A DNA stretch of 64,000 nt from Reinekea blandensis MED297 (GCF_000153185.1 NZ_CH724154.1:234352-298351); one strand, 5' to 3'. Shown: positions 51,227 through 61,568, counted from the first letter of the stretch. A program made the numbers and translations. Notes: generated by a model from the letters alone, not told the origin.

Positions 51227-51442
51227 TTACTTCTTGAGTGAACGTCCACCGAAACGAGATTTGAACTTGTCGATTCGGCCACCGGCGTCAACAATTTTCT
51301 GCTTACCAGTGTAGAACGGGTGGCAGGCAGAACAAACGTCCAGGTGCATTGTACCGGCTCGGGTAGAACGGGTCTTGATCACATTGCCGCAAGAGCAGGT
51401 TGCAGTCAGCTCTTCGTACTTCGGATGAATTTCAGTTTGCAT
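51227..51442 (-). CDS. rpmE: ribosomal protein L31 (zinc-binding form)
   Basis: A 71-residue large-subunit ribosomal protein. It has the C+ zinc ribbon: Cys16, Cys18, Cys37 and Cys40 ([15 protein letters not shown]). The C- paralogue used under zinc shortage is not in this window. It sits divergently from priA, a neighbour pair common in gammaproteobacteria. Its end is marked by the shared terminator 17 bp downstream. Confidence 0.97.
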   Translation of the reverse strand: MQTEIHPKYEELTATCSCGNVIKTRSTRAGTMHLDVCSACHPFYTGKQKIVDAGGRIDKFKSRFGGRSLKK

Positions 51443-51578
51443 GTCTTATACCTCAAGTTACGCCGCTACCAGATCACTTGCCTGGCACCGCGCTTTGACG
51501 GAGCATTGAATTTGAAGGCACAATAGCGATTAAAGGCCCCCAAAAATTGGGAGCGCAATAATACCAGAGTCTAACCAA

Positions 51579-53771
51579 TTGACAAGCCTGCTGATCGAGT
51601 CTCCTGATACCATTTGCGTCGCCGTCCCCGGCCCGTTTTCAACCCCCCTGACCTACGCCTGTTCGAAACCAGTCGCTCCGGGCTGCCGGGTTGAGGTACC
51701 GCTGGGAAAACGCTCAGTGATCGGTGTTGTAGTGGAACAGCGTCCGGACGAGCAACTCGACATGGCCAAGCTTCGTGCGGTCGAACGGATTTTAGACGAC
51801 ACACCGGTCTTGCCGACCGACATTCTGGCGTTGGCCGAGTGGATGAGCCGCTATTATCTGCATGAGTTTGCCAGCCCATACCTGCTCGCCTTGCCCGGTT
51901 TACTGCGCAAGGGCGAAGCGGCCACGTTGCCGACCGAAACCTGGCTGAACCTAACGGTCGCCGGCGAAGCCATCGATCCGGCCCAGCTTAAGCGATCCAC
52001 GCAGCATCAGGCAATCATGACCCAGTTGCAGCAATCCGGCCGCCTGCCCTGGTCCCATTTGCGGGCTCAGGGCTTTACCCGGCCGCAGGCACAGGCTCTG
52101 GAAAAGAAGCAGCTGTTGTCTCTGGACGAAACCTGCGACAACGACCCCATCCCGCCGACCGGCCAGCTTGCAGAACCGTCACTGACATTGAACGACGAAC
52201 AATCGGCGGCGCTGGATCAGGTCAGTGAGGCGCGTTTTGCGCCCTTTCTGCTGGAGGGTATAACCGGCAGCGGTAAAACCGAAGTGTACTTGCAGGCCAT
52301 TGAGCGTTGCCTGAGCCGGGGTCATCGGGCCCTGGTACTCATTCCTGAAATCGGGCTCACGCCGCAGACTGTGGCCCGTTTTGAGCGCCGTTTTCGCGAC
52401 CGGTGCGTCATCCTGCATTCCGGACTGACCGACAAGCAGCGCACCCTGGCCTGGTTGCAGGCCAACCACGGGCAAGCCGCGATTGTCATCGGCACCCGCT
52501 CGGCAGTCTTAACGCCCATTCCGGATCTTGGCCTGATCGTCATTGATGAAGAGCACGACGCCTCGTTCAAGCAACAGGACACACTGCGTTATCAGGCACG
52601 TGACGTCGCCCTGAAACGCGCGCAACTGGCGGACATTCCCATCATTCTCGGCACCGCCACACCCTCTCTGGAAACCCTGCATAACGCCCTGACCGGACGC
52701 TTTGGTCATCTGCAGCTAAAAGAACGCGCCGGTGGCGCGCGCTTGCCGACCATTGAGCTGATCGATATGCGGCGGCAGCAACAACAGCATGGCTTGTCTG
52801 AACGGCTGTTGATCCGTATACGCGAGCATCTGAACGACGGCAATCAGGTCCTGTTGTTTCTGAACCGACGGGGTTTTGCCCCCTCCTGGTTCTGTCACAG
52901 TTGCGGCTGGATCGCCGACTGCGTGTTCTGCGATGCACATCTGACCTACCACCATCACGGCCACATTAATATCTGCCACCATTGCGGACACCGGGAACCG
53001 CCGCCAACCGTCTGTCCGGACTGCCATAGCCGGGACTTGAGCGCGATGGGCACCGGTACCGAGCGGGCTGAACAATTACTCGAATCGGCCTTTGCCGATG
53101 TCCCGATCATCCGTTTTGACCGCGATGTTGCCAGCACTCGCCTGAAGTTCGAGCAACAACTTGAAAAAACGGCCGAAGACGGCCCTGCGATAATCGTTGG
53201 CACTCAGATGCTGGCCAAGGGGCACCATTTTCATCGGGTGACACTGGTTGGGGTTTGGGACAGCGATGGTGGCTTGTTCAGCGCCGATCTGCGCGCTAAA
53301 GAACGGATGGGTCAATTGCTGACACAGGTCGCCGGACGCTCCGGGCGTGGCGAACGAACCGGTGAGGTTTTAATTCAGACCTACTATCCAGACAACCCGA
53401 TCTTCCAGCCGCTGACCGAGCACGACTACCGTTCTTTTGCCTTCAGTCTGCTCGAGGAACGACGCAAGACCCGGCTGCCCCCCTTCGGCTTTGTCGCCGT
53501 GGTTCGGGCCGACAGCGCCTTTGCTGAACGCGCTGAAGAACTGCTCGCTACTATGACCAGCTACCTGCTTGAGCACCATGCCGTCCGGGTACTGGGCCCT
53601 TTGCCGGCGCTGCTGTCACGACGGGCGGGCAAACACCGCTTTATGCTGATCATTCAGGCCGACCGGCGCTCCGCCTTGCACGAAGCACTCGTACCGCTGC
53701 ATCGGCATTATCCTCGCCAGACCCGACAAGTCAGTTGGCACATCGATATTGATCCAGCCGATCTTGCCTAG
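51579..53771 (+). CDS. priA: primosomal protein N' (replication restart helicase PriA)
   Basis: A 730-residue 3'-5' DNA helicase that recognises stalled forks and begins replisome reloading. Domains: N-terminal 3'BD and winged helix (about 1-190), helicase core with Walker A GITGSGKTEVY (about 226-236) and DEEHDASFKQ (about 323-332), then eight zinc-binding cysteines in pairs (CHSC, CVFC, CHHC, CPDC; about 436-484), and the second helicase lobe with GTQMLAKGHHF. The only usable start in front of the conserved region is TTG at 51579. PriA works with DnaT and the helicase loader; DnaT- and P-like genes lie 5 kb upstream. Confidence 0.95.
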   Translation: MTSLLIESPDTICVAVPGPFSTPLTYACSKPVAPGCRVEVPLGKRSVIGVVVEQRPDEQLDMAKLRAVERILDDTPVLPTDILALAEWMSRYYLHEFASPYLLALPGLLRKGEAATLPTETWLNLTVAGEAIDPAQLKRSTQHQAIMTQLQQSGRLPWSHLRAQGFTRPQAQALEKKQLLSLDETCDNDPIPPTGQLAEPSLTLNDEQSAALDQVSEARFAPFLLEGITGSGKTEVYLQAIERCLSRGHRALVLIPEIGLTPQTVARFERRFRDRCVILHSGLTDKQRTLAWLQANHGQAAIVIGTRSAVLTPIPDLGLIVIDEEHDASFKQQDTLRYQARDVALKRAQLADIPIILGTATPSLETLHNALTGRFGHLQLKERAGGARLPTIELIDMRRQQQQHGLSERLLIRIREHLNDGNQVLLFLNRRGFAPSWFCHSCGWIADCVFCDAHLTYHHHGHINICHHCGHREPPPTVCPDCHSRDLSAMGTGTERAEQLLESAFADVPIIRFDRDVASTRLKFEQQLEKTAEDGPAIIVGTQMLAKGHHFHRVTLVGVWDSDGGLFSADLRAKERMGQLLTQVAGRSGRGERTGEVLIQTYYPDNPIFQPLTEHDYRSFAFSLLEERRKTRLPPFGFVAVVRADSAFAERAEELLATMTSYLLEHHAVRVLGPLPALLSRRAGKHRFMLIIQADRRSALHEALVPLHRHYPRQTRQVSWHIDIDPADLA

Positions 53772-53916
53772 CGTGACGCATAGCGGTAAATATCCCCGCA
53801 AAGCGGACAAAAGCGACTTTCGGACCCGGCGCCGGTGGTGCCGAGCGGGCAAAATATGGATAATGCGACACCCTGAAGATTCTTTTCATCGTTCCGCATT
53901 CGGAGATCCCGTTTAA

Positions 53917-55602
53917 ATGAAGCAACAGATCGCATCCCTGCTTGAAGCCGCTACTGACCAACTGAAAAGCGAAGGGTTTATCCCCGCCGATCACCCAATC
54001 CGGGTCATGGTCGATAACACGCGGGATAAGGCGCATGGCGATCTGGCCAGCAACCTTGCCCTCATGCTCGCCAAACCCTGTCAGAGCAACCCGAGAGCGG
54101 TGGCGGAAAAACTGATTGCGGCACTGCCGGACAATCAGATCGTCGACAAGGTTGAAATTGCCGGGCCCGGATTCATCAACTTTTATCTGGCTGGTGAGTC
54201 CAGCGCGGAAATTGTCGCGGACATTCTTAATCGTCGGGCTCAGTTCGGCACTAACGACTCAGGCCAAGGTCGCAAAGTGCAGGTCGAGTTTGTATCCGCG
54301 AACCCGACCGGTCCTTTGCATGTCGGTCATGGCCGTAACGCCGCTCTGGGTGATTCCTTATGTCGTCTGCTTGAAGCCAACGGCTGGCAGCCGACCCGCG
54401 AATTCTATTACAACGATGCCGGTGCACAGATCAACAACCTGGCCATTTCTGTCCAGTCCCGCATCAAAGGGCTGACACCAGAAGACGACGCCTGGCCGGC
54501 CGATGGCTATCGTGGTGAGTACATTATCGAACTGGCTCGCTCCTACATGAAGGGTGATCAGGTCATCGCCGATGACCGTGAAGTGACAGCGAAGGCCGAT
54601 GCCGACGATCTCGACGCCATTCTTGAGTTTGCGGTCGCTTACCTGCGCCACGAACAGGACCTCGATCTGAAAGCCTTTGATGTCCGCTTTGACGTCTATT
54701 CGTTGGAATCGTCGCTTTACAGTGACGGGCTGGTTGAAGCCACCGTAAAGCAACTGGTCGATAACGGCTTTACCTACGAAGACGACGGCGCCATGTGGCT
54801 CAAAACCACCGAGTTCGGCGACGACAAAGACCGTGTCATGCGTAAGAAAGACGGCGGCTATACCTATTTCCTGCCGGACGTGGCCTATCACAAAGCCAAG
54901 TTTGAGCGCGGCTTCGACCGGGTTATTAACGTTCAGGGCGCTGACCATCACAGCACGGTAACTCGGGTACGTGCGGGCCTGCAGGCACTGAAAGAAGGCA
55001 TTCCGGAAGGCTTCCCGGACTACGCGCTGTATCAGATGATTATGGTGATGCGCGGTGGTGAAGAAGTGAAACTTTCTAAACGTGCTGGCAGTTACGTCAC
55101 GCTGCGCGACCTGATCGAAGAAGCGGGTCGAGATGCCACGCGCTACTTCCTGGTGTCTCGTCGTGCCGATGCGCAGATCACCTTCGACATCGATCTGGCG
55201 ACATCGAAAAACAACGACAACCCGGTTTACTACATTCAATACGCCCATGCGCGCGTGCACGGCGTTCTGAATCGCCTTGCAGAACAAAACCTGAGTTACG
55301 ATGAAGCGGCCGGTCTGGCGGCTCTCGGCAAACTGGATCTGGATGCGGAGCGCGAGCTGATGACGCAACTGCGTCGTTACCCGGACGTTGTCACCGCAGC
55401 GGCCGATGCGCTCGAACCCGCCATGATCGCCAATTATCTGAAAGATCTGGCCGGGCTGTTCCACAGTTACTACAACAGCAATAAAATGCTCGTCGAACAG
55501 GATGATCAACGCAATGCGCGGCTGGTACTGTCCAAAGCCGTGGCCCAGGTATTGGCAAACGGTTTGAATCTGCTCGGTGTTTCCGCACCGGAAAGCATGT
55601 AA
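53917..55602 (+). CDS. argS: arginyl-tRNA synthetase
   Basis: The 561-residue class I synthetase for arginine. The HIGH-type motif appears in ANPTGPLHVGHGRNAALGDSL (about 128-148), the KMSKS-equivalent in EVKLSKRAGSYVTLRDL (about 385-401), and the N-terminal tRNA-binding Add1 domain and C-terminal DALR domain (from about 445) are both present. It is followed 11 bp later by a SPOR-domain gene, the usual argS neighbour in gammaproteobacteria. Confidence 0.96.
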   Translation: MKQQIASLLEAATDQLKSEGFIPADHPIRVMVDNTRDKAHGDLASNLALMLAKPCQSNPRAVAEKLIAALPDNQIVDKVEIAGPGFINFYLAGESSAEIVADILNRRAQFGTNDSGQGRKVQVEFVSANPTGPLHVGHGRNAALGDSLCRLLEANGWQPTREFYYNDAGAQINNLAISVQSRIKGLTPEDDAWPADGYRGEYIIELARSYMKGDQVIADDREVTAKADADDLDAILEFAVAYLRHEQDLDLKAFDVRFDVYSLESSLYSDGLVEATVKQLVDNGFTYEDDGAMWLKTTEFGDDKDRVMRKKDGGYTYFLPDVAYHKAKFERGFDRVINVQGADHHSTVTRVRAGLQALKEGIPEGFPDYALYQMIMVMRGGEEVKLSKRAGSYVTLRDLIEEAGRDATRYFLVSRRADAQITFDIDLATSKNNDNPVYYIQYAHARVHGVLNRLAEQNLSYDEAAGLAALGKLDLDAERELMTQLRRYPDVVTAAADALEPAMIANYLKDLAGLFHSYYNSNKMLVEQDDQRNARLVLSKAVAQVLANGLNLLGVSAPESM

Positions 55603-55613
55603 CCAGAGGCATT

Positions 55614-56255
55614 ATGGCTCGCGATTTCGCACACAAACCCAAACAACAGCCCGAAGGCAGCCGCATACCCCGTTGGGTGTGGCTGTTTACGTCGACGGTC
55701 GCCATTGGCTTCGTTGGCTTTCTTTATTACCTGAGTCAGGTCCCGGAAGAAACCACCGGCGCGGATGCCGTACGGCAACAACTTTCACAGGCACTCGCTG
55801 AACAGCCGGCCACTGAAACCGAACCGGTTGCGACCGAAGAGCGGGAATCCCTGGCGGATATCAAAGAAAAAGCGGACACCCTGAAAAAAGCCTTTGAGTT
55901 TTACGAACTGCTCGAAAATGACGAAGTACCCATTGATCTGCCGGGTGACGAACCCGCCACACCGAGTCAATCACCCTCATCCGGCAGCAGCCCGACCACC
56001 ACGGCCGCCATCCCGACCGCGAGCAGCTGGATCATACAAGTGGCGTCCTTCAGCAACGTGGCCGATGCCGACAAAGTCCGGGCCGAGCTGATTCTCAATG
56101 GCTTGCCGAACACCGATATTGTGTCCGTTGATGTCGCCGGAAAAGGCACCTTTCACCGTGTTATGGTCGGTCCATTCAGCCATCGCCCAACGCTCAATAA
56201 GGCGCAGGACATCCTGGCCGAACTGAACTACACCCCGTTGGTGAAATCTCAGTAA
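55614..56255 (+). CDS. SPOR-domain membrane protein (FtsN-like)
   Basis: A 213-residue bitopic inner-membrane protein. It has a basic cytoplasmic start, one helix at about 25-43, a Ser/Pro-rich periplasmic linker (about 100-135) and a C-terminal SPOR domain (about 138-210: WIIQVASFSNVADADKVRAELILNGL; FHRVMVGPFSHR). SPOR domains bind denuded glycan strands at the division septum. The position after argS matches the gene often annotated as FtsN in pseudomonads and relatives, but the essential FtsN peptide cannot be confirmed by eye. It converges on trkH with 13 bp between stops. Confidence 0.87.
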   Translation: MARDFAHKPKQQPEGSRIPRWVWLFTSTVAIGFVGFLYYLSQVPEETTGADAVRQQLSQALAEQPATETEPVATEERESLADIKEKADTLKKAFEFYELLENDEVPIDLPGDEPATPSQSPSSGSSPTTTAAIPTASSWIIQVASFSNVADADKVRAELILNGLPNTDIVSVDVAGKGTFHRVMVGPFSHRPTLNKAQDILAELNYTPLVKSQ

Positions 56256-56268
56256 TCGGTGGCGCTGT

Positions 56269-57732
56269 TCAGCGCCGCCAATATTGCGGAATGAACAACA
56301 CCAACAAGGTCAGGTATTCCAAACGCCCCAGCACCATCGCAAAGGTCAGCACATCCAGACCAAAAGCATCCAAAGGTTGGAAGTTGTTCGCCAGGGTTCC
56401 GAATGCGGGGCCCAAAACGTTGATACAAGCCGTCACCGCCGTTATCGCCGTCCACAAATCCAACCCATCGATCATCATTAATCCGACCAGAATGACGTTC
56501 ATCAACAGCATAAAAAAGAAGAACGCCAGCGTATTGCGCACAATCGAATCCTGCACTGGTCGTCCCTGATAACGCACCGCAAAAACGCCGCGTGGATGGA
56601 CCAACCGTCGAATCTCTCGACGCACCAGCTTAAACAAAATCACAATTCGCAGGATTTTACTGCCACCGGCCGTTGACCCGGCGCAGCCGCCCAGATAACT
56701 ACCGATCAACAACAGGAACAGCGCCGCATTCGGCCATTGGGTGAAGTTTTCAGCACCAAAGCCGGTACTGGTGATGAACGAGATCAGAATGAAGAACGCA
56801 TGATTGAGCGCTTTCAGCTCAACGGTGAAGGACTGCGCATGAGGCAAGACCAGAAACACCAGCAAACTCAGCACCAGCACGATAATCAGAAAGGTTCGGG
56901 TTTCCTCATTTTCCCAGAACAGGCGCAATCGTCGTTCCCGGTAAAACGCAAAATGCAAGGCAAAGTTAATGGCCCCGAGCAACATAAACAGGTCCGAAAC
57001 CAGATAGACCCATTCGCTGCGATAGAAGCCCAGACTGGCATCGTGCGTTGAAAAACCACCGGTTGAAACGGTCGAAAAGCTGTGCGCGATGGCGTCAAAC
57101 CAGGACAAACCAACCAGATGGTAAGCAATGGCACAAAAAATCGTTATGAGCAGATAAATGCCCCACAAAGCGTGCGCGGTTTTGCGGGTACGGGAAATCA
57201 GTTTCTCGTCTTTTGAAGGGCCCGGCACTTCCGCTTTCAACAGCTTCATCCCACCTGCATCCAGGTGCGGCAAAATGGCTACGACAAACACCACCACACC
57301 GAGGCCACCAAGCCATTGCAAAAACTGTCGATACATTAAAAAAGTCGGCGACATGTCATCGAGACCCGACAGGACCGTCGCACCGGTCGTCGTCAGTGCA
57401 CTGAATGACTCAAACACCGCCTGGCTGAAACTGACCCCCGTCACCAATGTAATAGGAATCGCAGCACAGAGCCCGACCATCACCCACGCCAACAAGGCAA
57501 ACAAAGGAGCCATACGCTGTTTCAGTGCCGATCGATAGCGAAGCAATGGCACCGACAAAATCATCGCCAGCAGGGAGAACGCCAGGCCAGGTTCAAGAAA
57601 ACTCAGCTCCAGGTGATCGTGGAACTCAAAGACCGAAAGGAAGCCAAACAGCAGCAGCACGCCACCGACGGCGCCGACCGGGATCGCCACCAACCGGGTC
57701 AACAGTAAAATCTGGGGAAATCTGAGTACCAT
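56269..57732 (-). CDS. trkH: Trk potassium-uptake protein TrkH
   Basis: A 487-residue potassium channel subunit with eight to ten helices and four pore-loop repeats. The selectivity glycines lie in SFSALTTTGATVLSG (about 113-127), SFSTVSTGGFSTHD (about 222-235), ITSTGFGAENFTQWP (about 320-334) and AVTACINVLGPAFG (about 438-451). It would work with a TrkA-type cytoplasmic subunit, not encoded here. The start at 57732 (MVLRFPQ) begins the first helix; a longer frame to 57801 lacks support. Confidence 0.9.
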   Translation of the reverse strand: MVLRFPQILLLTRLVAIPVGAVGGVLLLFGFLSVFEFHDHLELSFLEPGLAFSLLAMILSVPLLRYRSALKQRMAPLFALLAWVMVGLCAAIPITLVTGVSFSQAVFESFSALTTTGATVLSGLDDMSPTFLMYRQFLQWLGGLGVVVFVVAILPHLDAGGMKLLKAEVPGPSKDEKLISRTRKTAHALWGIYLLITIFCAIAYHLVGLSWFDAIAHSFSTVSTGGFSTHDASLGFYRSEWVYLVSDLFMLLGAINFALHFAFYRERRLRLFWENEETRTFLIIVLVLSLLVFLVLPHAQSFTVELKALNHAFFILISFITSTGFGAENFTQWPNAALFLLLIGSYLGGCAGSTAGGSKILRIVILFKLVRREIRRLVHPRGVFAVRYQGRPVQDSIVRNTLAFFFFMLLMNVILVGLMMIDGLDLWTAITAVTACINVLGPAFGTLANNFQPLDAFGLDVLTFAMVLGRLEYLTLLVLFIPQYWRR

Positions 57733-58012
57733 GGCGCTGCCCTGTATGTTGTCAGACCGAAAGAGCTGCCCATCGTACGCGTCAGTCGATGTCCCGGCCA
57801 CGCCGGCGGTCTGAAAGCGTTACTATCATTGTGTTTCCGAGCCAATAGTCAAGGTTCAAGCAGCGTATGGATACGAAGAGTTTGACCTGTCTCAGTCGTT
57901 TCCAACAGAAAGCCCGGTTTTTCCGTAAACCGGGCACCAGGCCAAAGGTCACCCTTGCAATTAAATCGGCCGACCCCCAAATCGGTCGAAGACATCAGAA
58001 GGAAGAATTACT
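57733..58012. other. intergenic region trkH / hslV
   Basis: A 280-bp divergent gap. It holds the hairpin at 57912-57935 and a short direct repeat, AAATCGGCCGA and AAATCGGTCGA, near 57963-57990, just before the hslV ribosome binding site. I could not find a convincing heat-shock (sigma-32) promoter. Confidence 0.4.
57912..57935 (+). promoter_or_regulatory. 5'-leader stem-loop upstream of hslVU
   Basis: GCCCGGTTT-TTCCGT-AAACCGGGC is a perfect 9-bp stem about 78 bp before hslV, without a T-run, so it is not a normal terminator for the plus strand. In E. coli a stem-loop in the hslVU leader is reported to stabilise the mRNA; this hairpin may play that part. That link is inference. Confidence 0.45.
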
Positions 58013-58531
58013 ATGACCACCATTGTTGCGGTTCGCCGCGATGACCAGGTCGTCGTTGCCGGCGACGGTCAGGTTTCGCTTGGAAACACCGTCATGAAGG
58101 GCAACGCCCGAAAAGTACGTCGTCTTTACCATAATAAAGTCATTGCCGGGTTCGCCGGCGGTACCGCCGACGCCTTTACCCTGTTTGAGAAGTTTGAATC
58201 TCACCTGCAGCAACACAGCGGACACCTGACCCGCGCGGCTGTAGAACTGGCAAAAGAATGGCGCAGCGACCGAGCCTTGCGACGTCTCGAAGCCATGTTG
58301 ATTGTGGCCGATGCTGAGGCATCCCTGCTGATTTCAGGGACCGGTGATGTCGTCGAACCCGAACACGGCGTCGTCGCCATTGGCTCCGGTGGCAACTACG
58401 CCCTCGCCGCTGCTCGCGCCCTGTTTGATAACACCGAACTGGACGCCAAAACCATCGCCGAAAAATCATTGGATCTGGCCGCCGACATCTGCGTATACAC
58501 TAACCACAACACCGTGATTGAAGCGCTCTGA
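58013..58531 (+). CDS. hslV: ATP-dependent protease subunit HslV
   Basis: The 172-residue peptidase subunit of the HslVU heat-shock protease. After removal of Met, Thr2 (TTIVAVRR) is the nucleophile. [23 protein letters not shown] (about 19-41) and [18 protein letters not shown] (about 47-64) are diagnostic. GGAAG precedes the ATG. It is cotranscribed with hslU (28-bp gap). The length equals that of typical HslV (170-180). Confidence 0.97.
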   Translation: MTTIVAVRRDDQVVVAGDGQVSLGNTVMKGNARKVRRLYHNKVIAGFAGGTADAFTLFEKFESHLQQHSGHLTRAAVELAKEWRSDRALRRLEAMLIVADAEASLLISGTGDVVEPEHGVVAIGSGGNYALAAARALFDNTELDAKTIAEKSLDLAADICVYTNHNTVIEAL

Positions 58532-58559
58532 AACCGGCTGAACAACTACTGAGGTATCT

Positions 58560-59882
58560 ATGTCGACCATGACCCCACGTGAAATTGTTCACGAACTGGA
58601 TAAACACATCATCGGCCAGGACGAAGCCAAACGCTCCGTCGCCATTGCCCTGCGCAACCGCTGGAGACGGATGCAGGTTGAAGAACAGATGCGCGATGAA
58701 ATCACCCCGAAAAACATTTTAATGATCGGTCCGACCGGCGTCGGTAAAACCGAAATCGCCCGTCGCTTGGCAAAACTTGCCAATGCTCCGTTCATCAAAG
58801 TGGAAGCCACCAAGTTCACCGAAGTGGGCTATGTCGGACGGGACGTAGAATCGATTGTTCGTGATCTGGCTGAAACCGGTATAAAGCTGTTCCGAGAACA
58901 GGAAATGCATGCGGTTCGTCCACGCGCAGAAGATGCCGCCGAAGACCGTATTCTCGACATTCTGTTGCCACAGGCTCGTGGCGAGGACAACACCGACAAC
59001 CAGGACTCCAGTACCCGTCAGATTTTCCGTAAAAAGCTGCGTCAGGGCGAGTTGGACGACAAAGAGATTGAAGTCGATATCGCCGAGACCAGCGTCGGTG
59101 TGGAAATCATGGCACCGCCTGGGATGGAAGAAATGACCAGCCAGCTGCAGAACATGTTTTCCAACATGGGCGGGCAAAAGAAAAAAACGCGTAAGCTGAA
59201 AATCAAGGAAGCCTTGAAAGCGCTGACTGATGAAGAAGCCGCGCACATGATCAACGAAGACGAGTTGAAGCAGCGAGCCATTCAGGCCGTGGAACAGAAC
59301 GGCATTGTCTTCATTGATGAAATTGACAAGATTGCCAAAAACGACAATCGCGGTGGCGGTGATGTCAGCCGTGAAGGTGTGCAACGTGATCTGCTGCCAC
59401 TCATTGAAGGCAGCACCATCAACACCAAATACGGCATGATCAAAACGGACCACATACTGTTCATCGGCAGCGGGGCGTTCCACTTCTCCAAGCCGAGCGA
59501 TCTGATTCCGGAACTGCAGGGCCGGTTGCCGATTCGGGTTAACCTGAATGCATTGACGCCAGACGACTTCAAACGCATTCTGACCGAGCCGAATCACAGT
59601 ATCACTGAGCAGTATAAAGCGCTGATGCGATCGGAAGACCTTGACGTTACCTTCACCGAGGACGCCATCGACGCCCTGGCGAAAACGGCCTATCAAGTCA
59701 ACGAAAGCACAGAAAACATCGGAGCCCGTCGACTGCACACTATTATGGAGCGGTTGTTCGAAAACATCTCCTACACAGCCAGTGAGCGCTCCGGAGAAAC
59801 CCAGGTGATTGATGCACAGTATGTGCAGGACACGCTTGGAGAACTGGCGCAAAACGAAGATCTGAGTCGCTTTATTCTGTAA
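58560..59882 (+). CDS. hslU: HslU unfoldase ATPase subunit
   Basis: The 440-residue AAA+ partner of HslV. It has the N-terminal [33 protein letters not shown] block (about 4-36), Walker [10 protein letters not shown] (about 57-65), the intermediate domain (about 110-240), Walker [14 protein letters not shown] (about 248-260) and a C-terminal sensor-2 region ending SRFIL, which docks into HslV. The GYVGRD pore motif lies at about 90-95. All parts are intact. Confidence 0.97.
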   Translation: MSTMTPREIVHELDKHIIGQDEAKRSVAIALRNRWRRMQVEEQMRDEITPKNILMIGPTGVGKTEIARRLAKLANAPFIKVEATKFTEVGYVGRDVESIVRDLAETGIKLFREQEMHAVRPRAEDAAEDRILDILLPQARGEDNTDNQDSSTRQIFRKKLRQGELDDKEIEVDIAETSVGVEIMAPPGMEEMTSQLQNMFSNMGGQKKKTRKLKIKEALKALTDEEAAHMINEDELKQRAIQAVEQNGIVFIDEIDKIAKNDNRGGGDVSREGVQRDLLPLIEGSTINTKYGMIKTDHILFIGSGAFHFSKPSDLIPELQGRLPIRVNLNALTPDDFKRILTEPNHSITEQYKALMRSEDLDVTFTEDAIDALAKTAYQVNESTENIGARRLHTIMERLFENISYTASERSGETQVIDAQYVQDTLGELAQNEDLSRFIL

Positions 59883-59892
59883 CCCCTCCCCA

Positions 59893-59921
59893 TCGCCAGT
59901 CCGATGCAATCGGGCTGGCGA
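59893..59921 (+). terminator. probable terminator-like hairpin after hslU
   Basis: TCGCCAGTCCGAT and ATCGGGCTGGCGA form a 13-bp stem (one G-T pair) 10 bp after the hslU stop. There is no clean T-run, so termination would be weak or rho-dependent; it may protect the 3' end. Confidence 0.5.
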
Positions 59922-60032
59922 CCTTCATATATTCCTGCCGTCGAACGGATTTCATACGCAGGGGCCGTCTTTACACTGGCAATCATGGCGGACTGTGCCA
60001 TAGTAAAGTCAGGCTTATGAGATAAAAAACGA

Positions 60033-61568
60033 ATGAGCGATTTTCTGTTCAGCGAAGAACCGGAAGGTCATTCTGATCAAAATGACAACCGAACGCCATG
60101 GCATATTTTAGTCGTTGATGATGAACCCAGCGTCCACGATATAACCCGGCTGGCCCTGTCCCGGCTGGAGGTCTTTGATCAGCCTGTCGAACTGCATTCT
60201 GCCTATTCCGGTGCACAGGCACGAGAGCTGCTGCAATCCAGTCCCGTCGATTTTTGCATGGCCTTTATTGATGTGGTCATGGAAACCCAGCATTCCGGAC
60301 TGGAGCTGGTCGATTGGATCCGCAACGAGCTGCAAAATACGGCCATTCGGCTGATACTCCGCACCGGACAAGCGGGCACGGCCCCTGAATCCGAAGTCAT
60401 CCGCCGTTACGACATCAATGACTATCGCGCTAAAACCGACCTGACCGCCCAGAGTCTGGCGACCTGTGTATTCAACGCAGTCCGGGGCTATCGGGACATC
60501 ACCACCATCTCGCATAACCTTAACGCCTTCCGCAAACTGATAGACACGTCGGCCAATTTGTTGAAAGAAGACAACCTGAACACCCTGGCATCGACAGCCT
60601 TAAACGGTCTGCTGGACATACTCAACCTCGAACATTCCGCCCTGTACATCACCCGTCGCCAACAGAGCTTTCTGTCGGATACCGATGAAAAAGTCATCAC
60701 CTGTCGCGGACGGTTGTCCGAGTCCGAAGAAACCAGCTTCGATCAGCTGCCGCAGGCGGTTCGCGACCTCATTGAAAAAGCTTACGCCACTGGGACAACC
60801 CAGTTAACCGAAACCGAATTTGCCGGCTACTTTTCAACCAGCCGGGATTCCGGTTCTGTTTTTTATGTCGCGTTCGAAAAAGATTCCGACCTTTTCAGGA
60901 CAAACATCGTCGAAGTCTTTGCAACGCAGGCGGTGTTGATTTTTGAAAACCTGTCCCGGCAACTGCAGCTGGAAAACAGCCAAAAAGAACTGATGTATAT
61001 CGTGGGCGACGCGGTTGAAGCCCGATCACTTGAGACGGGCAGTCATGTTAAACGGGTGGCGCTGTTTTGTGAGTTTTTCGCGCAAAAACTGAATCAGTCC
61101 GACGCTTATATTTCGGCGTTAAAGATTGCAGCGCCCTTACACGACATCGGCAAAATCGCCATTCCTGAGTCGATTTTACACAAACCGGGACGCCTTACAG
61201 AGCCTGAATGGGAAATCATGAAAACCCACGCGGCCGCCGGCGGCACTATCCTCGAGCGTTCTAATCTGCCCATCGCCCGGCTCGGTGCAAGGCTTGCTCG
61301 CTGGCATCATGAAAACTGGGACGGCAGTGGCTATCCGGACGGGTTGAAAGGTGAAGACATACCGTTGGAAGCCCGTATCATGGCGATCGCCGATGTCTTT
61401 GATGCCCTGGGTGCAAAACGCAGTTATAAAAAAGCCTGGCCCGATGATCAGATCATTGCACTTATCAAAGAAGAACGTGGGAAAAAGTTCGACCCCGCCC
61501 TCGTTGATCTGCTGCTCCAACACTTCGATGAACTGGTCGAACTGCGCCAGCAGTTTCCCGACGGCTGA
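60033..61568 (+). CDS. response regulator with HD-GYP domain (cyclic-di-GMP phosphodiesterase)
   Basis: A 511-residue two-component output protein. The receiver domain is at about 22-150 (HILVVDDEPSVHD; phosphoacceptor Asp80 in AFIDVVMET). A DUF3369/GAF-like domain spans about 165-310. The C-terminal HD-GYP domain (about 325-505) has LHDIGKIAIPESILHKPGRL and HHENWDGSGYPDGLKGEDIPLEARI, so the HD and GYP residues are intact and it should hydrolyse cyclic-di-GMP. No sensor kinase is adjacent. It lies between hslU and a DUF971 gene that in relatives follows hslU directly. MshE in this window is a possible downstream reader of cyclic-di-GMP. Confidence 0.92.
   Translation: MSDFLFSEEPEGHSDQNDNRTPWHILVVDDEPSVHDITRLALSRLEVFDQPVELHSAYSGAQARELLQSSPVDFCMAFIDVVMETQHSGLELVDWIRNELQNTAIRLILRTGQAGTAPESEVIRRYDINDYRAKTDLTAQSLATCVFNAVRGYRDITTISHNLNAFRKLIDTSANLLKEDNLNTLASTALNGLLDILNLEHSALYITRRQQSFLSDTDEKVITCRGRLSESEETSFDQLPQAVRDLIEKAYATGTTQLTETEFAGYFSTSRDSGSVFYVAFEKDSDLFRTNIVEVFATQAVLIFENLSRQLQLENSQKELMYIVGDAVEARSLETGSHVKRVALFCEFFAQKLNQSDAYISALKIAAPLHDIGKIAIPESILHKPGRLTEPEWEIMKTHAAAGGTILERSNLPIARLGARLARWHHENWDGSGYPDGLKGEDIPLEARIMAIADVFDALGAKRSYKKAWPDDQIIALIKEERGKKFDPALVDLLLQHFDELVELRQQFPDG

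Noticed and set aside
54358..55509. 383-codon frame antisense to argS
   Set aside because: argS is complete and conserved on the other strand; the frame is a by-product of codon bias in GC-rich DNA.
58719..59909. 396-codon frame antisense to hslU
   Set aside because: hslU is intact with all motifs; the antisense product shows no domain-like features.
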